A DNA stretch of 64,000 nucleotides from Anaeramoeba flamelloides (taxonomy: Eukaryota > Metamonada > Anaeramoebidae), in NCBI GenBank assembly GCA_027625915.1, contig JANTQA010000070.1, positions 14,327,001 to 14,391,000 of the forward strand, read 5' to 3'. The position numbers were made by a program, and so were the translations under genes. Of the stretch, positions 57,488-64,000 are shown piece after piece. Position 1 is the first letter of the stretch. Every line of letters starts with the position of its first letter. The notes beneath the pieces are model-generated. The model was not told where the DNA came from. It saw only the letters and a program-made list of their open reading frames with translations, and ran no database searches.

Positions 57488-58147
57488 TAACTTTATTAAA
57501 AGGGACAAAAAATAACTAACCTTTTGTTTTTTTGATGATAATTATTGATTTAATCAAGGAAATTAAGAAAAAAATAAATTGTTTTCAATTTTTAGATTTA
57601 TCTGTATATAATTATTTAGTAAAACTTGATATGAAAAAAATGAAAAATAATTACTTAGGCAAGTTTTTTAATATCAATTATTAAATAACCAAAATAATAT
57701 TTTTTTAGGTTTTACTTTTAATCTTTAGATTTGAAAAAAGAATTTAAAATAAATTTGAGAATCAAATTTTTTTATTATTGATACCTTTATTAAAAAAAAA
57801 ACAATAATTTATACTCTCAAATAATATCTATTATCAATTTTTTAAAGCAATTTGGACATTGGGTATATGAATTTAATTTAATTTAAATCTCATAACCCTT
57901 TAATTCTAGACCAATACATTGTAAAAATAACACCTTAATTCTTTCTAGTTTTAACTTTGTTTTTTCTTTCATTTTTCTTACTCATAGAGTTTGAGAGATA
58001 TAGATTGGAATTTGATATATCTTGATTTCTTTGTTTGACCACTTGTTTGCGTTGGAAATATTCCCCGTTAACTTCGAATCCGCATTGTAACAACCTTTTC
58101 AGGATTGAAAAAAAAAAATATCATCAGCCAATATTTTGTCCCTTTAA

Positions 58148-58703
58148 GGTTTACAATCCATGAAATTTGAAAATAGATTATCTTGAGCAGGGTATGGTGG
58201 TATCCTAATTTGGTTCTTAGTTGATCAATCTTTGAGTCTGGTATGGGTTTTAATAGTTGTCCAAAATGACAATTTTAGACAATTCATTTTTTTTTTCCAA
58301 AATCCAAATTGAAGACTGAAAGGTTTATAGATTAGTAGGTATTTATTCATATATTTTGATTTTTGGGTTGTAGAAGTAATTTTGTACTACTTTTTAGTCA
58401 ATTAACCTAATGAAAAAAAAAATTGTTTTAAAAGCTCCATATAAAACTAAACTTAATAAAAAATTTCAACTTCAAACCCATAAATCACATTTTTCATACC
58501 TTTTCTTACCTACAAATATATTTAATCTGATACTTTTCAACTCAGATTTCGGAAAAAAAAAAAATAAATTTTCAAAAATTGCAATTTTGAACAACTATTA
58601 AAACCCATACCAGACTACAAGATCGATCATCTAAGAACCAAATTAGGATACCACGATACACTGCACAAGATAATCTATTTTCATATTTCAGGGATTGTAA
58701 ACC
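58148..58703. mobile_element. TTAA-flanked foldback element B, copy 2
   Basis: The ends GGTTTACAATCC and GGATTGTAAACC lie between TTAA (58144-58147) and TTAA (58704-58707). Arms of over 200 bp share GGTATCCTAATTTGGTTCTTA, GGTATGGGTTTTAATAGTTG and their complements. The TTAA target would fit a piggyBac-type transposase, but the ends do not carry that family's usual CCC; assignment open. No coding frame. Confidence 0.75.
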
Positions 58704-58948
58704 TTAATAATTCCAAAAACATAGATAATAATTCTTGAAAATAATGTTTTCATCGGACGAAATTAAAAAATCAACAATACACTAAAATATCCCAGCATTA
58801 TAAAACATTTGTCAAAATACAAGGCTACAATAAGAATAAATGAAAATAAAAGAATTCTGAAAATTACGAATAAAAAAAACCCAAATAATAATTTTTGGAA
58901 GAAAAATGAAATCATTTTTTTTTTCTTTTGTTCAAACAAATTTTTTTA

Positions 58949-59347
58949 ATGGAAAACTCAACATTTGATATTGTCAAAGCACCTTTTCCAGAAGGCACAA
59001 AAAACCATCCAATCAAATTTATCCATCCACACAAACTTGAAAATCTGGAAAAGCCGCTCAGGATTAAACGTTTAATAGATAAAAACCCACCATGATTTCG
59101 AAATGTTACCAAACAAAAGAGAAAGGAATTGGTCTTAGAACACGAAAGAGGGCAGCCTTTCAAATTAATGGATAGTGGCAATCTCTCATTTACTGGTAAA
59201 TATGAGGGATCAAATACATCCAAATATCTGATTCTTGTTAAAGATAAAAAGAACGGGCGTTATCTTGCACAACCAATTAATGATTGGTTTTCATTTAGAA
59301 AGGATATTCATTATAAAATCCTCTCAGCAGAAGAAGCAGAAGAGAAA
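58949..59347 (+). CDS. GTF2F1: TFIIF alpha subunit (RAP74/Tfg1), N-terminal exon with an in-frame TGA
   Basis: TFIIF binds RNA polymerase II and helps initiation and elongation. From ATG 58949, 133 codons stay in one frame apart from TGA at 59093-59095. Past it, KQKRKELVLEHERGQPFKLM, FTGKYEGSNTSKYLILVKD and the closing INDWFSFRKDIHYKI / LSAEEAEEK match the RAP74 dimerisation fold, whose human version ends HNWYNFTPLARHRTLTAEEAEEE. Before it, MENSTFDIVKAPFPEGTKN and KFIHPHKLENLEKPLRIKR fit the family's N-terminus. A splice donor GTAATC follows at 59348. The remaining exons, which encode the charged middle and the C-terminal winged helix, are not in the window up to 64000 or not recognised. The TGA could be a TGG-to-TGA change in a dying gene, a read-through codon or a sequencing error. 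TGA acts as a normal stop in the importin alpha gene here. Confidence 0.75.
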
Positions 59348-60354
59348 GTAATCACTATTTTGACCCTTTGCCAGTTTTTTATCATTATTTCTTTTTGTTC
59401 GTCAAAGAAATTAACTTTCAGGTGTGTGTCGGAAAATACTTCGAAGTGATTTATTAATGACTTGAATTGCAAAATAATTAATAACTTCTCAACCAACCTG
59501 GTTTTAAGAAACAGAATGTTGCTGGAAAACAATTAGTGTTTTGTGTGACAAGTGTGAACATTCAGATCAATTTTTTGAAGTAAAACAAAGAGAAAAAAAA
59601 AAAAGGAAAGCAAAGTTTTAAAAAAAAAAAAACTTACGACCTTTGAATGAACAAAAAAAATCTTTTTTGATTGTTTGTCAACACAACAAACTTTATGATC
59701 TTTTTCCTTCAAATTTTGTAAAAAAATTTAAAATTGAAAAAGAGAATAAGAAATTAAGAGTACAACTGTGTTTAAAAAGCGAAGATTAAAAGTTTTCTAG
59801 TTGGAAATTAAAATTGTTAATTTCACTGTATTTTATTAGTTTGGAAAACACTTTTTTAAAACAGCAGTAGGTTTGGCAAAAAAGTTTTCAAAAGCTACGA
59901 TCAAACAGCTTACTAACCAAAACCGACCTATTTTATTTTCTTTATTGAATTGCGTCGATTACTGGGACCTATTGCCATTAGTAGTATCACTTGGTTACAA
60001 TTCGTGTATTTCACGTCAAAAACAAACTTATTTTCATAACTTTATTCAAAACTATTTTTATACACAATTTCAAAATGTCTTTATTTCAAACCATTTTTTG
60101 GAAGAAAATTTAAATTTAAAATCCTTTTTATAAACTTTTATACTTGAAATGTGATAACTCAAGATCATGAAAAAAATTTTTGAAAAAAAAATTAAATATT
60201 TGCTAATTTTACCCTTTTTAATAACTTCAATTAGAATAAACACTATTGGTTAAGAAAAGATCTTTGATCAAAAAATATTTTTCAAAGATATTTTATATTT
60301 TAAGTTGATGAAATCCAATTTTCCAGGTTCTATTAATATTTTTTTTCAATTTAA
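59348..60354. other. Probable TFIIF alpha intron with coding-like debris
   Basis: About 59545-60133 gives several broken, fairly complex peptides on the plus strand: CDKCEHSDQFFEVKQRE, then KKSFLIVCQHNKLYDLFPSN and, from 59840 to 60133, an 97-codon frame starting after a TTAG (GKHFFKTAVGLAKKFSKAT, NCVDYWDLLPLVVSLGYNS). I recognise no family. It could be a relic of a gene or mobile element. Confidence 0.4.
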
Positions 60355-60356
60355 TA

Positions 60357-60554
60357 AAGTTAGTTTCAAATTTAAGACACAAACTTTAAACGAAATTTAA
60401 TGCACAAAAAAATCTCACAAATTAAGGCACAAAATTTGCAATTTCATTTTTTTACAAATTATTTTACTAGAATCTGACTTTTGTGCCTTAATTTGAGATT
60501 TTTCTTGTGCCTTAAATTTCGTTGAAGTTTGTTCTTTAAAAGTGGAACTGACTG
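60357..60554. mobile_element. Short MITE, family E
   Basis: A 198-bp element between TA dinucleotides; it is almost all inverted repeat. Right end inverted reads CAGTCAGTTCCACTTTTAAA. It carries the same TTAAGGCAC motifs as 56711-57487 and appears to be an internal-deletion form of it. Confidence 0.8.
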
Positions 60555-60721
60555 TAGTAAAAAATTTGAAAAAGTTTTTGCTTCTAGATAATAGCCCATT
60601 TTATTAGATTTTAAAAGTATTATAAATCCGATGAATATTTTTTTAAATGGGGAATTAATTATTTGGACTATGATTGAATTATTTATTGTTGTAAATTGTA
60701 ATAAATAATTTTTTTAATTTT

Positions 60722-61750
60722 CCGTTAGGTTTTTTTTAATTTTTGAAATGAACAGAAAATTGAAGAAATTTTCGGTTTATTTCAAAAAGTAAAAAAAAAA
60801 CAGCCGTTAGCTTTTCTGGAGTTTTCTGATTATTTGTAAAATCGATAGATTTTTGTTAGGTTTTTTTTACTTTTCGAAATAAACCGAAAATTTATTAATA
60901 TTTTCTGTTTATTTCAAAAAGTAAAAAAAACCTAGAACACTTCACAGATAAAACAGAAAACCTCAAGAAAACCTAGGCACTCTACGGACACTTCCGTTAG
61001 GCTTTCCAGAATTTAAAAGAATTGAGCAAAATCTTTGATTTTACTCAATTCTTTCGAATCTCGGAAAACCGTTGTTAGCTTTTTTTTTTAATTTGAGAAA
61101 TAAAAAGAAAATTTTTGAAATTTTCTTTTAATTTCTTCAATTAAAAAAAAGCTAGGCACTTGACGGATAATTTCGTTAGGTTTTTTTTAATTTTTGAAAT
61201 AAACCGAAAATTTATTTAATTTTTACAAACAAAAACAAAAAGTAAAAAAAACCGCCGTTATCCTTTCCAAAATTCAAAAGAATAGAGTAAAATCAAAGAT
61301 TTTACTCTATTCTTTTGAATTTTTTGAAAAGCCAGGTACTTGACGGTACTTGACGACAATACCAGAAACTCTAAAATTGTATTTAAAGTTTTTTATCCTA
61401 ACTATAATGTAGGCAAGATTACAGCTCATAGAGATTGAATCTAAAAAATGAAAAGAAAAAATTTTATTTCGAAACAAATACAAGAAAAAGAAAAGCAAGA
61501 AATAAAAAAGAGAGTACAAAAAAAAAGTAAAAACTTAATTTAAAAGTTTTTTTTTTCATCACAAGTGTTGATTAGGCTGGTGGTTGTTTCCTTTTATGTT
61601 GATTTTTGATGGGTCGTCATCATAATTTGTTTTATTAAAGAGATCTAAATATTTGAACAAAGAATAGATCATATAAAAAAGATTCCTTTCAAAAGTTTTA
61701 AATTAAAACTTTGCAGTAAATTAGTTATATTCTCTAAAGTATTGAGTTTT
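60722..61750. repeat. Palindromic repeat family D, copy 5, with conserved tail
   Basis: At least five hairpin modules lie end to end between GTTAGG and CTAGGCAC boundaries. The cleanest is a perfect 24-nt-arm hairpin (61271-61294 against 61298-61321, loop AAA; arm core AAAAGAATAGAGTAAAATC). Spacers read GGCACTTGACGGA or GGCACTCTACGGACACTT. The tail 61358-61750 matches 26441-26830. Confidence 0.75.
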
Positions 61751-64000
61751 TACTCATTATTATATATAAAAAGATTTTAAATGATTTTATTAGAGAAATA
61801 TTAATACCACATCGGGATTTCATGGGAATTCAGTTATGTGATTCTATTATTATAAATCTTTACAGAAGAAATGAAAAATTATCAGAATTTAAAATTTTTT
61901 TATATAAACTTTCAACCCAATATCAATTTCATGATGTTATAATTGGTGGAGACTTTAATTTTAATAAAAATGAAATTCAAAAATTTATTAATAAAAAATT
62001 TAAAATAATTGAGAACAATAAACCAAGTAGAAACAACAACAATATTGATTTCTTATTAAAAAATAATAAAATTCAATTGCCAAAAAAATCAAAAAGTATA
62101 TATAATAAATTAAGTGACCATAACGCAATAAGAAATAAAATTTTTATAAGTTCCAAATGGGAAATTAAAAAAAAATATATTATCAAAAGTCCTTATTTAT
62201 TTCAAAGAAAATTAAATGAATTCTTTGATAATAAAAATATAAATAAAAAAAATTTTAAAAAATTCAAAAAACAATTTTTACAAAAAGAAAGAATTGTGTT
62301 TGAAATTAATAAAGAAAATGAAGAATTATTTAATTTAATTAAAAATTTATTTTTAAATGATAAATTAATTTATAAAATCAAAAAAATAAATTCTAAAAAA
62401 TGGTATAAATTAATAAATCAAATCAATTATGAATTTGAATTTAATCAAAAATATTGGAAATTAATAAATAAAATTAGAAGTTCATCAACAAAAATTATCT
62501 TAAATAATAAAAATTTAGAAAATACTTATTTTGATTATTGTAGGGAAATTAGCAAAAAAACCAGAAATAAAAATTATAAAATTAATTAAAGAATATTATT
62601 TTAAGAAATTTGAAGATTTAGAGCCAATGGATATTCAAGATATTTTTTCTTTAGAAAATATATATGATTTAATAAAATATCAAAAAAATAAATCAGTTAA
62701 AGATTTTGATAAAATCCAATTCTATAAATTGGGCCCTAAAAATAAGAATGAAAAAGACTATTTACTTTTTTTAAAAAATATTCAAAGAATTTTTTTACTT
62801 TGGATTGATAATCCTAATGAAGAAATAATTAATTTTATCAAAGAAAGAAATATTTTATTTATACATAAAGCTGGGGATGAAGGAGTTCCTTTGAATTATA
62901 GACCAATATCAATTAATAATACTTTAGCTAGATTTTTTCTAAAACTTATCTATAAAGTGATAGAAGACTCTTGGAATCTAGTCTCTGATTCTCAGTTTGG
63001 TTTTAAAAAAAAAATTAGACACACGAATTGCTGTTCTAAATTTACTTTTTGAACTTAATAAACTTAAAAAAAAATATAAAAATAAAGAATTTTTTATTGT
63101 TACAATTGATATTAAAAAATGCTTTGATACAATTAGTCATATACTAGTTCATCATGCTCTCAATAAATATATTAAAAATCAAAAAATCAAAATTTGGCTA
63201 AAAAAATATTATAAAAAAGAAGGAATAGGAGTTTATCAAGGAGATCCTCTTTCTCCATTAATGTTTGGATTTATCAGCCCTTTTTTAATTGAAAAAATAA
63301 CAGATTTAGTTCATCATGTTCAAATGTTTGCAGATGACTTAATTTTAATAATGGAAGGACCAATTTCAGAAATTGATAAAAAATTAATATTAATTTTTAA
63401 AATTATTCAAGAATTTGGAATGAACCCAAATAAAGATAAAACTTTAAAATCAAATCAATTATCAGAAATAAAGTATTTAGGAATTTGGCTTGAAAAAGAG
63501 AAACATTTCAAAAAAAACTTTAAAAAAGTAAAAGCAAATTTTAAAAAAATCAAGATGATTTTTAGCCAACAACAATTAGCCAATGGAGTAAATTTACAAA
63601 TGTTTAAATCGATATGTATTAGCCAATTATTTTATGGATTAGTTATTTTCAATCTAACCCAAAATGATTTCAACTCGATAGATGTTTGGATAAATAAAAA
63701 AGTAACAAAATTTTTAAAAATTAATCCACACTCTCCAAGAATAATTTATAAAACCGAGGCAAAAATAGACCAAGTAAGAATTTCGATATATAAAAGAAGA
63801 TTTAAACTCAAAAATAAATTAGAAATACTTGGTTTCGAACAAATATCAAAAAAATTAAAATTTTCCAAAAAAGACAACGAAAATATTAATTGGAAAGCGG
63901 AAAATCTAAAATTGCTAAATGCGAATCTTAACCAATTTAGAGAAAATTTAATAATAAATAGCACTGGGTGGAAAGGTCAGGAATATTTAAAAATTATTAG
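61750..64000 (+). mobile_element. LINE with endonuclease remnant and reverse transcriptase, running off the right edge
   Basis: A non-LTR retrotransposon truncated 5' within its APE-type endonuclease. Only the second half is left, with GGDFNFNKNE and the SDHNAIR active-site motif. Reverse transcriptase follows: ILFIHKAGDEGVPLNYRPIS, SQFGFKKK, VTIDIKKCFDTI, GIGVYQGDPLSPLM, FADDLILIMEG and GMNPNKDKT. A C-terminal region (NPHSPRIIYKTEAKI, IYKRRFKLKNK) closely parallels the element at 54630-56211, so they are one family. Two frameshifts are visible, at about 62535-62580 and in an A-run at about 63007-63017; otherwise it is open to the window edge. The zinc motif and 3' tail lie beyond. It begins exactly where the tail of repeat D copy 5 ends. 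Confidence 0.9.

Larger units (their letters stand above)
56231..58860. repeat. Dispersed repeat R1, copy 3, with a MITE and foldback B
   Basis: 56500-56710 and 57488-57850 together correspond to 17460-17860; the break is the MITE at 56711-57487. Farther on lies foldback B copy 2 (58148-58703), and then sequence like that upstream of eL19. Copies 2 and 3 have the foldback in the same relative place, so it may be part of R1. No gene seen. Confidence 0.6.

Noticed and set aside
59093-59095. Genetic code with TGA read as Trp
   Set aside because: TGA ends the importin alpha frame and Trp is written TGG throughout the conserved genes, so one in-frame TGA does not support reassignment.
1-64000. 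CRISPR array, rRNA operon, telomere or centromere satellite
   Set aside because: No regularly spaced identical repeats with unique spacers, no rRNA-like sequence, no telomeric tandem array. The tandem repeats present are microsatellites and hairpin modules.

Overview
The window is a nuclear segment from a very AT-rich, intron-bearing microbial eukaryote. All recognisable genes are eukaryotic (importin alpha, DENN/PH protein, RCC1 repeat protein, RNA polymerase I largest subunit, ribosomal protein eL19, TFIIF alpha). Introns are GT-AG. TAA, TAG and TGA all end genes. The proteins carry long Lys/Glu-rich low-complexity inserts. The style fits an amoeboid protist such as an Anaeramoeba-like metamonad or an amoebozoan; I cannot settle which from sequence alone.

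Layout. 1-69 (minus): the first 23 codons of an unrecognised gene. 1670-4452 (plus): the C-terminal two thirds of an importin alpha, including a 25-nt microexon; its N-terminal exons are not found. 4.5-18.8 kb: gene-poor, with LINE debris, a SINE nested in a LINE, palindromic repeats, a TIR element and two identical tRNA-Val(AAC) genes on a 0.44-kb segmental duplication. 18844-30992 (plus): a four-exon DENN + PH protein whose 4.9-kb and 3.8-kb introns are filled with mobile elements. 31-35.9 kb: repeats. 35913-38084 (plus): an intronless RCC1 protein whose first half is strikingly GC-rich. 38.1-42.8 kb: no gene seen. 42860-50996 (plus): the largest subunit of RNA polymerase I, with one 1.2-kb intron and a 427-residue intein in the trigger loop. 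53271-54008 (plus): eL19. 54.6-56.2 kb (minus): a 5'-truncated LINE with a 19-bp target duplication. 58949-59347 (plus): the N-terminal exon of TFIIF alpha, with an in-frame TGA. 60.3-64 kb: a small MITE, palindromic repeats and a LINE running off the right edge.

The outstanding item is the intein (48288-49568). It starts with Ser, has a TxxH block B, two LAGLIDADG endonuclease motifs and a terminal His-Asn followed by Thr, and it sits between TQMTLN and TFHLAG of the Pol I trigger loop. rRNA synthesis in this organism should therefore depend on protein splicing. Around the genes lies a crowded repeat ecology: at least two LINE families, a Pol III-type SINE whose 3' end resembles its LINE partner, several TA-flanked MITE families (one with a paralogous empty site in the same window), a 1.2-kb TIR element with ATCGCGAT arrays in three copies, and a family of near-perfect palindromes.

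Several genes serve ribosome production or transcription (Pol I subunit, eL19, TFIIF alpha) but they are separately transcribed neighbours, not an operon. Repeat boundaries marked 'about' were placed by eye.
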